Shown here in pieces: positions 12,289 through 20,766 of a stretch of 24,318 bases of DNA. This stretch comes from a virus. The translations under genes were made by a program, and so were the position numbers. The stretch covers positions 1 through 24,318 of IMG/VR virus record IMGVR_UViG_3300044766_000021; one strand, given 5' to 3'. Under the pieces are notes generated by a model. The model ran no database searches and was not told the DNA's origin. It saw nothing but the letters and a program-made list of their open reading frames with translations. The number at the start of each line of letters is the position of its first letter. Position 1 is the first letter of the stretch.

Positions 12289-13918
12289 GCTCGTTTCTCA
12301 GGGACCGTGTGGCAGCTGCGGCAGTAGTGATGCCAATAGTCTGTATGACGACGGGCACAGCTACTGCTACAGCTGCCGTAGCTACACACCTTCAGATGGA
12401 GGTACTCCTCAGAAACGAGAGGTCAGCAAAGTGTCAGGACTCATCGAGGGTGGAGATTACGGCCCGCTCCCGAAACGAGGAATTAGGGAAGAGACCTGCA
12501 GAAAGTTCGGCTATCAGGTGGGAGTCTACGCGGGGAAGGCAGTTCACATTGCCCCGTACTACTGCGACGGGGAGCTCGTCGCCCAGAAACTTCGGTTTGC
12601 GGGCAAAGAGTTTCGCTTCGTGGGTGAGCCCTCCAGTGCTGAACTCTTCGGGCAAAATCTTTGGCGCAACAAAGGTAAACGCGTAGTCGTTACCGAGGGA
12701 GAGATTGACGCGATGAGTGTCGCGCAAGCATTCAACCTCAAGTGGCAAACTGTCTCCGTACCTAACGGCGCAGCAGGGGCAAAGAAATCAATCGCAAAAT
12801 CTTTGGAGTGGCTAGAGGGATTCGATGAGGTTGTGTTGGCTTTTGACAACGACGAACCCGGCAGACACGCGGCCAAGGAGTGCGCTCAGCTCTTTACACC
12901 GGGCCGAGCTAAGATTCTCACCTTCCCCAACGGGATCAAAGACGCCAACGATATGGTGCAGCAAGGAAGAGAAGGCGACATCGCCACGTTGGTCTTTGAA
13001 GCAAAGTCTTACCGACCAGACGGCATTCTGGCGGGTACTGAACTCAAGCAGAAACTTGACGAGTTCCGGTTGGGTGGTGGAACGTACTTTAGCTACGACA
13101 CCCTCCGTCCGAAGCTTGACCTGATGACCCACGGTATCCGCAAGGGCGAGCTGGTAATGCTCACAGCGGGCACCGGCATTGGCAAGAGTACCGAAGCAGC
13201 AGAACTCGGCTTTGATCTACTGACCAGACACAAGCTCACCATCGGGTATGTTGCATTGGAGGAGAACCCTCTCCGCACATCACTCAGGATGATGAGTATT
13301 TCGTTGGGGCGTCCACTCCATCTCGGTTTGGGAGCCGTCACACCAGAGGAGTACGAAGCAGCCTATGTTGAAACTGTCGGCTCGGGTCGCTTTTATCTCT
13401 ACGACCACTTTGGTTCTCTTGAATCTGACAACCTCCTATCCAAGCTTAAGTTTCTGGCTAACGGTTGTGGTTGTGACTTCATTGTGCTCGACCATATTTC
13501 TATTGCTGTGTCGGGTCGTGAAGATGGAGACGAAAGACGGATCATAGACAACCTTATGACCCACCTTCGGTCCCTCGTGGAACAGACCGGGGTTGGTGTG
13601 CTCGCAATCTGTCACCTCAAGAAACCACAGGGTAATGCGGTATCCCATGAGGAGGGCGGGAGAGTCACACTCGATGACCTCCGCGGCTCAGGTTCCATCA
13701 AGCAGCTGAGCGACACCGTGATTGGGATCGAGCGCAACCAACAGGACAAGGATGAGTCCGACTATTGCCAGCTCAGGGTGCTCAAGTGCCGCTTCACTGG
13801 CGAGACGGGCCTTGCCGACACACTCCACTACAACAGAAAGACCGGGCGGCTGATCGCTGTAGAGCGAGAGGCTGTCGCTGAGTTCGAAAACGAAACCGAA
13901 GGCAAACCAGCCTTCTAA
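12263..13918 (+). CDS. Primase-helicase (T7 gp4-like)
   Basis: 551 residues (T7 gp4A has 566), ATG 12263 inside the HTH gene. Domains in order: zinc-binding domain with C16, C19, C35 and C38; TOPRIM primase with E145-GEID149 and DND at 195-197; RecA-like helicase with Walker A GTGIGKST (303-310), the Walker B FIVLDH with D410, and the DDLRGSGSIKQLSD motif of hexameric helicases. It unwinds the fork and makes primers for the polymerase at the replisome. All key residues are present, so it should be fully functional. Confidence 0.97.
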   Translation: MPATPSDSELVSQGPCGSCGSSDANSLYDDGHSYCYSCRSYTPSDGGTPQKREVSKVSGLIEGGDYGPLPKRGIREETCRKFGYQVGVYAGKAVHIAPYYCDGELVAQKLRFAGKEFRFVGEPSSAELFGQNLWRNKGKRVVVTEGEIDAMSVAQAFNLKWQTVSVPNGAAGAKKSIAKSLEWLEGFDEVVLAFDNDEPGRHAAKECAQLFTPGRAKILTFPNGIKDANDMVQQGREGDIATLVFEAKSYRPDGILAGTELKQKLDEFRLGGGTYFSYDTLRPKLDLMTHGIRKGELVMLTAGTGIGKSTEAAELGFDLLTRHKLTIGYVALEENPLRTSLRMMSISLGRPLHLGLGAVTPEEYEAAYVETVGSGRFYLYDHFGSLESDNLLSKLKFLANGCGCDFIVLDHISIAVSGREDGDERRIIDNLMTHLRSLVEQTGVGVLAICHLKKPQGNAVSHEEGGRVTLDDLRGSGSIKQLSDTVIGIERNQQDKDESDYCQLRVLKCRFTGETGLADTLHYNRKTGRLIAVEREAVAEFENETEGKPAF

Positions 13919-13928
13919 GGAGAACTGA

Positions 13929-14174
13929 ATGGGAAGTTTCACCAAGAACTTTCGCAAGCGAGTTGTTAAGACTCAGCTGAAGCAGAGCAAACAGATCAAC
14001 CTCTATCTAATGCAGCGTGTGTCCACCTTGATGGATGAGGTGGCGTTAGCGAAAGCTAAATCACCAGCTGCGGATCTGCTTCACAGAATGGAACTGATGC
14101 CGGGGATCACTTCGTGTGCCCCAGTAAAACGGGAGGAGTCGCTTGAGAGATACGATAACCCAGAAGTTCGTTGA
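13929..14174 (+). CDS. Small basic protein between helicase and polymerase
   Basis: 81 residues from ATG 13929, 6 bases after AAGGAG. It begins MGSFTKNFRKRVVKTQLKQS and is rich in Lys, Arg and Gln with a long predicted helix, then a mixed C-terminus. No family is recognised. Position between gp4 and gp5 homologues corresponds to the variable small genes (4.x) of T7 relatives. It overlaps the next TTG gene by 32 bases. Confidence 0.6.
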   Translation: MGSFTKNFRKRVVKTQLKQSKQINLYLMQRVSTLMDEVALAKAKSPAADLLHRMELMPGITSCAPVKREESLERYDNPEVR

Positions 14175-14307
14175 AACGCACGGGTTCTCTAGGGGGCGTG
14201 TCTACTCAATCTACCGGGGGATGCTCACACGTTGTACTAACCCAAACACTCAACACTGGGACAACTATGGCAGAGAACCTGTGCATGGGAGGAATCCATC
14301 GTGCTAA
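14143..14307 (+). CDS. Truncated HNH-like small protein
   Basis: TTG 14143 lies 4 bases after GGGAGGAG, an excellent ribosome site. The 54-residue product reads MRDTITQKFVETHGF, then YSIYRGMLTRCTNPNTQHWD and NYGREPVHGRNPSC. The ML-x-RC-x-NP...W-x-NYG block is a recurring phage motif in small HNH-type or DNA-associated proteins, where it is normally followed by GGRGI and more residues. Here the frame stops just after NYG, so the gene looks truncated. It overlaps the DNA polymerase start by 7 bases. Confidence 0.55.
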   Translation: MRDTITQKFVETHGFSRGRVYSIYRGMLTRCTNPNTQHWDNYGREPVHGRNPSC

Positions 14308-16070
14308 TCCTAGACCTAGAGACCGATGGGCTTCTCCCAGAAGTGACCAAGGTTCACACCCTGACCACCTACAACACCGAAACCAACATCTTCAACACCT
14401 ACGATCAAGGACAAGTACCTGCAGGGCTCACATCTATACGTGAGGCCCCCTCAATCTGCGGGCACAACATCATCGCCTACGATCTTCCAGTCATTAAGAA
14501 GTTGTACGGTTGGGAACCAAAGGGAAAGATTCGCGACACCATCATTCTTGCTCGGCTCGCCTACCCCGAAATCAAAGAGGTGGACTACGGCCTCAACCGA
14601 GAAGGCAAACTCCCCGGGAATCTGATCGGTCGTCACTCGCTGGAAGCGTGGGGCTACCGCATGGGTGAAGCGAAGGGCGTGAAGATGACGGACTGGAGCG
14701 AGTGGACGCAGGACATGAGTGACTACTGCAAACAGGACGTGAAGGTAACAACGATGCTTCTTCAGCGGGTCATGGCAAAGGGGTTGCCAGAGGAAGCCAT
14801 CGAGTTGGAGCATCAGGTACAGACCATCATCTACCGTCAGCATGTATACGGATTCCTGTTCGACAAGGAAAAGGCTGAGAAGCTGTACTCGTCTCTGCTC
14901 AAGCGACAGAAAGAACTCGGACTAAAGCTGGCTGAGTTCTTTCCACCGTGGACAACAGAAGAGATCTTCATCCCCAAGCGGGGGAACAAGACCAAAGGGT
15001 ATGTCACTGGTGTTCCGTTCACTAAGGTGAAGATCATTGAGTTCAATCCAGCATCCCGAGCGCACATCCACAACCGGCTGAGCACTCTGTATGGCTGGAA
15101 GCCAACGGAGTTCACAGAAGAAGGTACGCCGTGTCTGGATGAAGAGAACCTCAAGGCTCTCCCCTACCCAGAAGCACCGTACCTTGCTGAATACTTTCTA
15201 CTTCTGAAACGTATCGGGCAACTCGCAGAGGGCAAGGAGTCGTGGCTCAAAGCAGTTGAGAAGGACGGACGAATACACGGATCGGTAAACACCATCGGTG
15301 CCGTGACAAGGAGAATGACACATGCCCATCCCAACATGGCGCAAGTTCCTCGAGTTACTTCACCTTATGGGGCTGAATGCAGAGGACTATTCGGTTCACC
15401 TGACGGCAGGGTTCTCGTCGGAGCTGACGCTTCTGGCCTTGAACTGCGCTGTCTCGCACATTACATGGCAGCCTACGATGGAGGAGCTTATGTCAAAGAG
15501 TTACTCAAGGGAGATATCCATACATCCAATCAAAAGGCTGCTGGCCTTCCTGACCGGGATACTGCTAAGACGTTTATCTACGCCTTCCTTTACGGAGCTG
15601 GTGACTTCAAGATCGGAAGCATCCTTAATGCAGGAGCTTCGAAGGGCAAAAAGATTAAGGCGCAATTCCTCGAAAGCCTTCCTGCACTGGCTCAACTTAA
15701 GTCTGTGGTTGAGTCAGTGGCAAAGGATAAAGGTACTCTACGATCTCTCGACGGAGCCCCTATGAAAGTCCGGTCCCAGCATGCGGCTCTCAACACGCTG
15801 CTGCAGGGGGCCGGTGCGATTGTCATGAAGAAGGCGTTGGTAATTCTGGATGCCAATCTTCTAGGCGTCTACAACTTCATGCCCGGTAAAGAATACGAGT
15901 TCGTAGCTAACATCCACGATGAGTGGCAGATTGAGTGCGACGAGCGGTATGCCACAACCATCGGGGAAACCGCCAAGCTTGCTTTCGAATTGGCGGGGAA
16001 GGCGCTGAACCTTCGCTGTCCTCTGGCGGGTGAGTACAAGATCGGCAAGACATGGGCCGACACACATTAA
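14301..16070 (+). CDS. T7-type DNA polymerase (family A, gp5-like)
   Basis: 589 residues (T7 gp5 has 704), GTG 14301 after GGGAGGA. The 3'-5' exonuclease is intact: D5 and E7, D61 in GHNIIAYD, and YCKQD. Polymerase motifs: A at D376-ASGLELR383, B in DTAKTFIYAFLYGAG, C at H539-D540-E541. The region between W217 and FNPASR at 248 is only about 30 residues, where T7 has the thioredoxin-binding loop about 40 longer by my recollection, so the loop is much reduced. This suggests different or no use of host thioredoxin as processivity factor. It is the replicative polymerase of the phage. Confidence 0.97.
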   Translation: MLILDLETDGLLPEVTKVHTLTTYNTETNIFNTYDQGQVPAGLTSIREAPSICGHNIIAYDLPVIKKLYGWEPKGKIRDTIILARLAYPEIKEVDYGLNREGKLPGNLIGRHSLEAWGYRMGEAKGVKMTDWSEWTQDMSDYCKQDVKVTTMLLQRVMAKGLPEEAIELEHQVQTIIYRQHVYGFLFDKEKAEKLYSSLLKRQKELGLKLAEFFPPWTTEEIFIPKRGNKTKGYVTGVPFTKVKIIEFNPASRAHIHNRLSTLYGWKPTEFTEEGTPCLDEENLKALPYPEAPYLAEYFLLLKRIGQLAEGKESWLKAVEKDGRIHGSVNTIGAVTRRMTHAHPNMAQVPRVTSPYGAECRGLFGSPDGRVLVGADASGLELRCLAHYMAAYDGGAYVKELLKGDIHTSNQKAAGLPDRDTAKTFIYAFLYGAGDFKIGSILNAGASKGKKIKAQFLESLPALAQLKSVVESVAKDKGTLRSLDGAPMKVRSQHAALNTLLQGAGAIVMKKALVILDANLLGVYNFMPGKEYEFVANIHDEWQIECDERYATTIGETAKLAFELAGKALNLRCPLAGEYKIGKTWADTH

Positions 16071-16140
16071 CCTATTGGCAACAGCACTACACAACACGAA
16101 ACCCATTGATCTTTAATCCCCACACAGAAAGGTGGATAGT

Positions 16141-16560
16141 ATGCCAGACCACATCGACCATCCGATCCATTACACTCAAGGTATCGAGTGCATTGACTAC
16201 ATTGCTTCTCACAACATGGACTACCTTGAAGGAAATATCATCAAGTACGTGACGCGCTACAGGTTCAAGGGTGGCGTGGATGACCTGAGGAAAGCCGAGT
16301 GGTACCTCAAGCGTTTGCTCAAGCGTGAAGCTCTCGGCCCCGCGGTAGCTCCCGACAACCTGTGGCCCTCTCCTGCAGAGTGTGCGAAGCCACTGTACCT
16401 CTACGACTCAACCACAGCCAACGCCATCGCCGTCGCCCGCGACTGGCAGGAAGAGTACAAACAAGAGGTTATCAAGGAAACCGCACAGGCCATGTGCGAA
16501 AACTCGAAGGAGTTCTGTTCCAACTACATAAAGCCCCATAAGTGGTGTGCAGGTGGCTAA
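16141..16560 (+). CDS. DUF3310-family protein
   Basis: 139 residues from ATG 16141, 5 bases after AAAGGTGG. A GTG nine bases upstream lies inside the ribosome site and is rejected. The family signature is strong: HPIHYTQGIECIDYI, then DYLEGNIIKYVTRYRFKGG and DLRKAEWYLKRLL. DUF3310 proteins occur in many phages, often with nucleotide-metabolism neighbours. In T7 the related domain is in gp1.7, a nucleotide kinase. The C-terminal half (NLWPSPAECAKPLYLYD...) is variable. Its end overlaps the exonuclease start by 14 bases. Confidence 0.85.
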   Translation: MPDHIDHPIHYTQGIECIDYIASHNMDYLEGNIIKYVTRYRFKGGVDDLRKAEWYLKRLLKREALGPAVAPDNLWPSPAECAKPLYLYDSTTANAIAVARDWQEEYKQEVIKETAQAMCENSKEFCSNYIKPHKWCAGG

Positions 16561-17302
16561 GCGCACTGATCTTCTAATCGACGGAGACATCATTCTCCAC
16601 AGGTTCGGGCACTCCAATCAAGTTGCGGTGGATTGGGATGGCGATGGAAAGTCAGCTATCGCTTGCAACGATGAGATGACAGCGATGCTTGATGTCGAAC
16701 AGTTCATGCAGGAGCTCAGCAATAGGTTCAAGGGACCAGAGATGACCATCTGTTTCTCTGGCCCCAAGAACTTTCGGTATTCTGTGCTTCCCAGTTATAA
16801 GTGGAACCGAAAGAATCTTGCCAAGCCGCTCCTCTTCAACACCATCAAGGAATATCTCAAGGATCACTACCTGTGGATGCAGCAGGATGAGCTTGAGGGC
16901 GATGATCTCATGGGAATCCTAAGTACACAGGAGCCGGGGAAGTTTACCATCTGCTCCATCGACAAGGACATGCTCCAGATCCCGGGGAGACATTTCAACT
17001 GGACCAAGAGCAAGCGCACCGTGGTCACCAAGAAGGACGGAGACCATATGTTCTACATGCAGGTGCTGACCGGCGACCCCGGCGATGGATACACTGGCAT
17101 CCCCGGTGTCGGCAAGGTGAAGGCTGAGAAGATATTAGAAGCAGCGATGCACCCCGAGGATATCTGGTTCACCATCAAACTGGCTTACGAAGCCGCGGGT
17201 CTCTCAGAGGTTCACGCCATTCAGCAAGCACAAGTAGCACGCATTCTCCGTTCAGGAGAGTACGATTTCGCATCAGGAAAGGTAACACTATGGACCCCTT
17301 AG
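16547..17302 (+). CDS. 5'-3' exonuclease (T7 gp6-like)
   Basis: 251 residues from GTG 16547; a second GTG at 16553 (MAKRTD...) is equally possible. The FEN/PIN-type nuclease signature is visible: LLIDGDIILHRF, ELEGDDLMGIL, CSIDKDMLQIP and LTGDPGDGYTGIPGVGKVKAEKIL (the helix-hairpin-helix). The C-terminus RILRSGEYDFASGKVTLW matches the T7 gp6 ending. It removes RNA primers and helps degrade host DNA into nucleotides. The last codons overlap the next small gene. Confidence 0.95.
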   Translation: MQVAKRTDLLIDGDIILHRFGHSNQVAVDWDGDGKSAIACNDEMTAMLDVEQFMQELSNRFKGPEMTICFSGPKNFRYSVLPSYKWNRKNLAKPLLFNTIKEYLKDHYLWMQQDELEGDDLMGILSTQEPGKFTICSIDKDMLQIPGRHFNWTKSKRTVVTKKDGDHMFYMQVLTGDPGDGYTGIPGVGKVKAEKILEAAMHPEDIWFTIKLAYEAAGLSEVHAIQQAQVARILRSGEYDFASGKVTLWTP

Positions 17303-17430
17303 TCGAAGCATTCATCCGCCTCAAGATCGCCTACGCTTACTTCAAGACAAGTGGCTACGTTGACTACTATGCCCTCAGGGATCGCTATGCGTTCCTGAAG
17401 GGGCAAAGGAAGTTTGGGGAGAAGGGGTGA
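17290..17430 (+). CDS. 46-residue small protein
   Basis: ATG 17290 lies 7 bases after GGAAAGG, overlapping the end of the exonuclease. It begins MDPLVEAFIRLKIAYAYFKT and is aromatic and basic (VDYYALRDRYAFLKGQRKFG). Its stop overlaps the next GTG as GTGA (17427-17430), which supports coupling. No family is known to me. Confidence 0.6.
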   Translation: MDPLVEAFIRLKIAYAYFKTSGYVDYYALRDRYAFLKGQRKFGEKG

Positions 17431-17783
17431 CTGAGCTCAGGGAACGACCTGAGGAAGTCTTCGGGATCACTCGCCGGGTTACCACTGGATGCGGGAAGCT
17501 CTTTGTCACCATGAACTCCAAGGAGGGCAGGCTCTTCGAGGTGTTTCTCGTGCTGGGCAAGTCTGGGGGATGCGCTGCTTGTGGCTGTGAGGCCATCGGA
17601 CGGCTCGTTTCCCTATCCCTCAGGACCGGTGCTGAAATTGACAGCATTATCAAGCACTTAATAGGGCTCAGCTGCTCCGCACCTGCGGGATTCGGGCAAA
17701 CAAAGATTCTCTCCTGTGCCGATGCTGTAGCAAAATCGTTGCAATGGTTTGTTGCACAACAAAAGGAGGGCGCAACAAAATGA
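17427..17783 (+). CDS. Free-standing TSCPD domain (NrdJ C-terminal module)
   Basis: 118 residues from GTG 17427. The sequence closely follows the TSCPD domain found at the C-terminus of B12-dependent (class II, NrdJ) ribonucleotide reductases: VTTGCGKLFVTMNSKEG, FEVFLVLGKSGGC, EAIGRLVSLSLRTG, HLIGLSC and ILSCADAVAKSL. C22, C49, C83 and C97 are the likely metal or structural cysteines. The catalytic barrel is absent, and no other reductase gene is in the window. The protein may assist a host or phage reductase or have an independent role. It sits among DNA metabolism genes. Confidence 0.85.
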   Translation: MTELRERPEEVFGITRRVTTGCGKLFVTMNSKEGRLFEVFLVLGKSGGCAACGCEAIGRLVSLSLRTGAEIDSIIKHLIGLSCSAPAGFGQTKILSCADAVAKSLQWFVAQQKEGATK

Positions 17784-17819
17784 TGCATTCTAGCCCCGTT
17801 CTTAGGGGAATCTAACAAT

Positions 17820-17999
17820 ATGGTAAGAACAGAAGACATGCTCAAGTATCTAGAAGGAGCTTTTCCTGATAGGTGCCCTAATCTTACAAAAGTGTCAGAA
17901 AAGGATGCACTGATTTATTACGGAAAGCTTCAAATCATTCAACTAATTCGTTTCAAACTCGAAGAAGCTCAGGAGACCACACCGGAGGTTCTTACATGA
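17820..17999 (+). CDS. 59-residue small protein
   Basis: ATG 17820, with a weak purine-rich AGGGGAA upstream. It starts MVRTEDMLKYLEGAFPDRC and continues with a helical, charged region (EKDALIYYGKLQIIQLIRFK). No recognisable domain. It occupies the position of T7 genes 6.5-6.7, between the exonuclease and the first virion gene, and is AT-richer than its neighbours. Confidence 0.5.
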   Translation: MVRTEDMLKYLEGAFPDRCPNLTKVSEKDALIYYGKLQIIQLIRFKLEEAQETTPEVLT

Positions 18000-18015
18000 A
18001 AAGGAGATGACACCC

Positions 18016-18207
18016 ATGTGTTTCGGACCGAAGCCCCAAGCACCACCGCCGCCTCCTCCCCCGGCCCCTCCGATCAATCCTATTGAGATTGCGCCGACTG
18101 AGGATGCCGCAGGCGCACGAAAGAGAAAGAAACTGGGAGCATCCATGCTACAGATTCCTCTGGTTGGTTCGCCCACAGCTGGACTTGGGATTCCCACGTT
18201 CAGGTAG
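18016..18207 (+). CDS. T7 gp7.3-like virion protein
   Basis: 63 residues. The ribosome site AAAAGGAG ends at 18006, so ATG 18016 (9 bases on) is preferred to ATG 18007, which directly abuts it. It begins MCFGPKPQ, runs through a long proline tract, and ends with the pattern seen in T7 gp7.3: a small acidic segment (EDAAGARKRKK), then a Gly/Ser-rich hydrophobic tail. In T7 gp7.3 is a small protein of the virion needed for tail function. The proline tract replaces the Ala/Lys-rich N-terminus of T7. Position directly before the portal supports the call. Confidence 0.65.
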   Translation: MCFGPKPQAPPPPPPPAPPINPIEIAPTEDAAGARKRKKLGASMLQIPLVGSPTAGLGIPTFR

Positions 18208-18211
18208 ATAA

Positions 18212-19843
18212 GTGGCAGACCCTCAGGCAGTTGTAAACATTAAGGGGAGATGGTCAAAGCTGGACGGTGATCGAAACATGATTCTGGATCGAGCGAGAGC
18301 TTGCGCCAAGATCACGATCCCACAGCTCCTTCCCCCGCAGGGTTCCAGTGCAAACACCAAGTTCAACACTCCGTGGCAATCACTGGGTGCGCGTGGTGTC
18401 AACAACCTAGCGTCGAAGCTGATCCTCGCTCTCTTCCCACCCAACCAAGCCTTCTTCCGTCTCAAGTTGGATGATCTGGTAGTGGCAAACCTCTCGAAAG
18501 AGGCTAATGCCAAGACCATTGCTGAAGCTGGGATGGCGAGGATGGAGCAGCTGATCCTCGATGAAGTTGAGGAGCGCTCGTGTCGTGTCGGTGCCTTCGA
18601 AGCATTCAAGCACCTGATCGTCACAGGCAACACCCTCGTGTACGTGGATGAGAAACAAGGGTTGCGTGTGTTTCGCTTGGATCAGTATTGCGTCAAGCGC
18701 GACCCACTCGGCAACGTGTTGGAGATCGTCACCAAAGAAGAGATTCATTACATGGCTCTTTCTGCGGATATTCAATCGCAGCTGCAGGTGGAGGAGTCTG
18801 AGAAAGCAAATGTCGATTCCAAACCACTCGACCTCTACACGCGTGTCGTGCGTTCTGGCGAACAGTGGGAGATCTCACAGGAAATCAAAGAGACCGTCAT
18901 CACAAGTTCCATCGGGACATATCCCATTGACAAGTGTCCGTACATCCCACTGAGGTGGAGTGCTCTGGCAGGAGAAGACTATGGGCGTGGGTTGGTTGAG
19001 GAGTACCTCGGCTACCTCCAGTCCCTTGAGGTTCTGACTCAGGCCATTGTTGAGGGTTCCGCTGCGGCGGCTAAAGTCCTCGTCATGGTCAACCCGAACA
19101 GCACTACCCGTATCAAGAAAGTGAACGATGCTGCCAACCTCGATGTGATCGAGGGGGTAGCAACGGATGTCACCTTCCTCCACATGGAGAAGTACGCCGA
19201 CTTCCGTGTAGCGTTGGAAACTCTGCAGTCCATCAAGACAGAGTTGTCTGCATGCTTCCTTCTGAACTCCAGCGTTCAACGCCAAGGAGAACGAGTCACC
19301 GCCGAAGAGATTCGGTACATGGCGAAGGAACTTGAGGATGCATTGGGCGGCGTGTATTCCGTTCAGAGCAAAGAGTTCCAGCTCCCCCTCATTCAAGTCA
19401 TCAAGCTCCAAATGGAGAAGGGTAAACGCCTTCCGGTTCTCCCTGAGAACAAGGTGCGGCTCATTATCACCACAGGGCTTGAGGCGCTGGGGCGCTCGCA
19501 CGACCTCGTGAAGCTGAATGCTTTCACGCAGGAGATCCAGATTCTTGGTCCTGACATTATCAAAGAGTACATGAACGTAAGCGATTACATCACTCGAGTT
19601 GCCAACGGGACCGGGGTTGATCCCAAGGGTCTTGTCAAAACCGAGGCAGAAGTAATGGCGAATAGACAGGCACAAGCGCAGCAAGCACAGCAGTCACAGT
19701 TGGGATCGGATGTCATCAAGTCCGGTGCCGCTTCACAAATCGCGAAAGGTTACGTTGACAATGCCAATAAAGAAGGAGGCCCCGGTATGTCCGCTCTCCC
19801 CGGAGCTCCGGGTGGAGCCGGATCTGTCGCTCCCGGTAGTTAA
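18212..19843 (+). CDS. Portal (head-tail connector, T7 gp8-like)
   Basis: 543 residues from GTG 18212, with a weak CAGGTAG upstream. T7 gp8 has 536. Family features: RWSKLDGDRNMILDRARACA at the start, PWQSLGARGVNNLASKLILALFP, the RLDQYCVKRDPLGNVLEIVT strand, QRQGERVTAEEIRYMAKELE and a Gln/Ala/Gly-rich C-terminus. It forms the dodecameric ring at one capsid vertex through which DNA enters and leaves. Followed after 24 bases by the scaffold gene. Confidence 0.95.
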   Translation: MADPQAVVNIKGRWSKLDGDRNMILDRARACAKITIPQLLPPQGSSANTKFNTPWQSLGARGVNNLASKLILALFPPNQAFFRLKLDDLVVANLSKEANAKTIAEAGMARMEQLILDEVEERSCRVGAFEAFKHLIVTGNTLVYVDEKQGLRVFRLDQYCVKRDPLGNVLEIVTKEEIHYMALSADIQSQLQVEESEKANVDSKPLDLYTRVVRSGEQWEISQEIKETVITSSIGTYPIDKCPYIPLRWSALAGEDYGRGLVEEYLGYLQSLEVLTQAIVEGSAAAAKVLVMVNPNSTTRIKKVNDAANLDVIEGVATDVTFLHMEKYADFRVALETLQSIKTELSACFLLNSSVQRQGERVTAEEIRYMAKELEDALGGVYSVQSKEFQLPLIQVIKLQMEKGKRLPVLPENKVRLIITTGLEALGRSHDLVKLNAFTQEIQILGPDIIKEYMNVSDYITRVANGTGVDPKGLVKTEAEVMANRQAQAQQAQQSQLGSDVIKSGAASQIAKGYVDNANKEGGPGMSALPGAPGGAGSVAPGS

Positions 19844-19867
19844 TATCCCAGAAAGAACAGGTGAATC

Positions 19868-20629
19868 ATGTCCCAAGACGCCATTGATGCGGGTACCGTT
19901 ATCGTCTCTGCAGGAGAAGTCAAACCTGAAGGAGACGCAGCGTCCGTAGTTCTTCCGTCCGAAACCACACCCGAGACTACTCTCCTCGCTGGCAAGTACA
20001 AGACTCCAGCAGACCTCGAGAAAGCCTACAAGGAGTTGGAGAAGAAACTCGGTGTTCCAAAACCCGACGCCGCAAAGCCTGATGCAGCAAAGCCAGCAAC
20101 CACACCGGAGGGAATCGCTGAGGGTGTCGTGGCTGATGCTGGTCTTGACATGGCAACTCTCTCCACGGAATTTGCGGAGAAAGGTGAGTTGTCAGCAGAC
20201 AGCCTCGCCAAGCTCGCCAAGGTGGGCATCCCGAAAGAGATGGTGGATGACTACATTGCGGGGCAGGAAGCGCGGGCTGTTGCTCAGGTCAGCAAGGTTC
20301 ATGCTCTGGTTGGTGGTGAGGATGAGTACAAAACGATCCTCACTTGGGCGGCTGCGAATGTGTCCGAAGAGGACAAGGCCGTGTTCAACAAGCACATCAA
20401 TGGAGACTTCGACTCACAGCGTTTGGTGGTCGAGGCACTCCACGGGAAGTATATCAAAGCAGTAGGCAGCGCACCGAAGGTGATCTCGGGCGAAGGGGCT
20501 CCCCCGTCAACATCGGGATACGAGTCTCGCGCCCAGATGACGGCGGATATGGGTGATCCCCGATACGCCAAAGACTCAGCCTTCCGTGCGAAGGTAGAGC
20601 GGAAGGTCATGCAGACCACCGCGTTCTAA
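19868..20629 (+). CDS. Capsid assembly scaffold (T7 gp9-like)
   Basis: 253 residues from ATG 19868 after ACAGGTGA. The protein is acidic, with the run KPEGDAASVVLPSETTPETT, a LAGKYKTPADLEKAYKELEKKLG motif typical of phage scaffolds, PDAAKPDAAKPATT repeats, and a C-terminal YESRAQMTADMGDPRYAKD helix that contacts the capsid shell in this family. It directs shell assembly and leaves before DNA packaging. Located between portal and capsid, as in T7. Confidence 0.9.
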   Translation: MSQDAIDAGTVIVSAGEVKPEGDAASVVLPSETTPETTLLAGKYKTPADLEKAYKELEKKLGVPKPDAAKPDAAKPATTPEGIAEGVVADAGLDMATLSTEFAEKGELSADSLAKLAKVGIPKEMVDDYIAGQEARAVAQVSKVHALVGGEDEYKTILTWAAANVSEEDKAVFNKHINGDFDSQRLVVEALHGKYIKAVGSAPKVISGEGAPPSTSGYESRAQMTADMGDPRYAKDSAFRAKVERKVMQTTAF

Positions 20630-20766
20630 GCACCATCCCCAAAGCATAAAGTTAGCCCAACCCACGAGCATCCCGAGGGACGCTGCGGCGAGGACACCTT
20701 TCTTTTGTGCGCAGGAGACGGTCGTTCCAAAACCGTTCCACACAAAATTAAAGGAGATACAAAACA

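Noticed and set aside
17638-17665. TTGACA followed by TAATAG inside the TSCPD gene, considered as a promoter.
   Set aside because: The spacer is only 15 bases and the site is inside a conserved coding sequence.
20630-20766. Search for a phage-type (T7-like) promoter before the capsid and other late genes.
   Set aside because: No 20-base motif shared between the intergenic regions could be seen by eye. Systematic motif discovery on the full genome would be needed.
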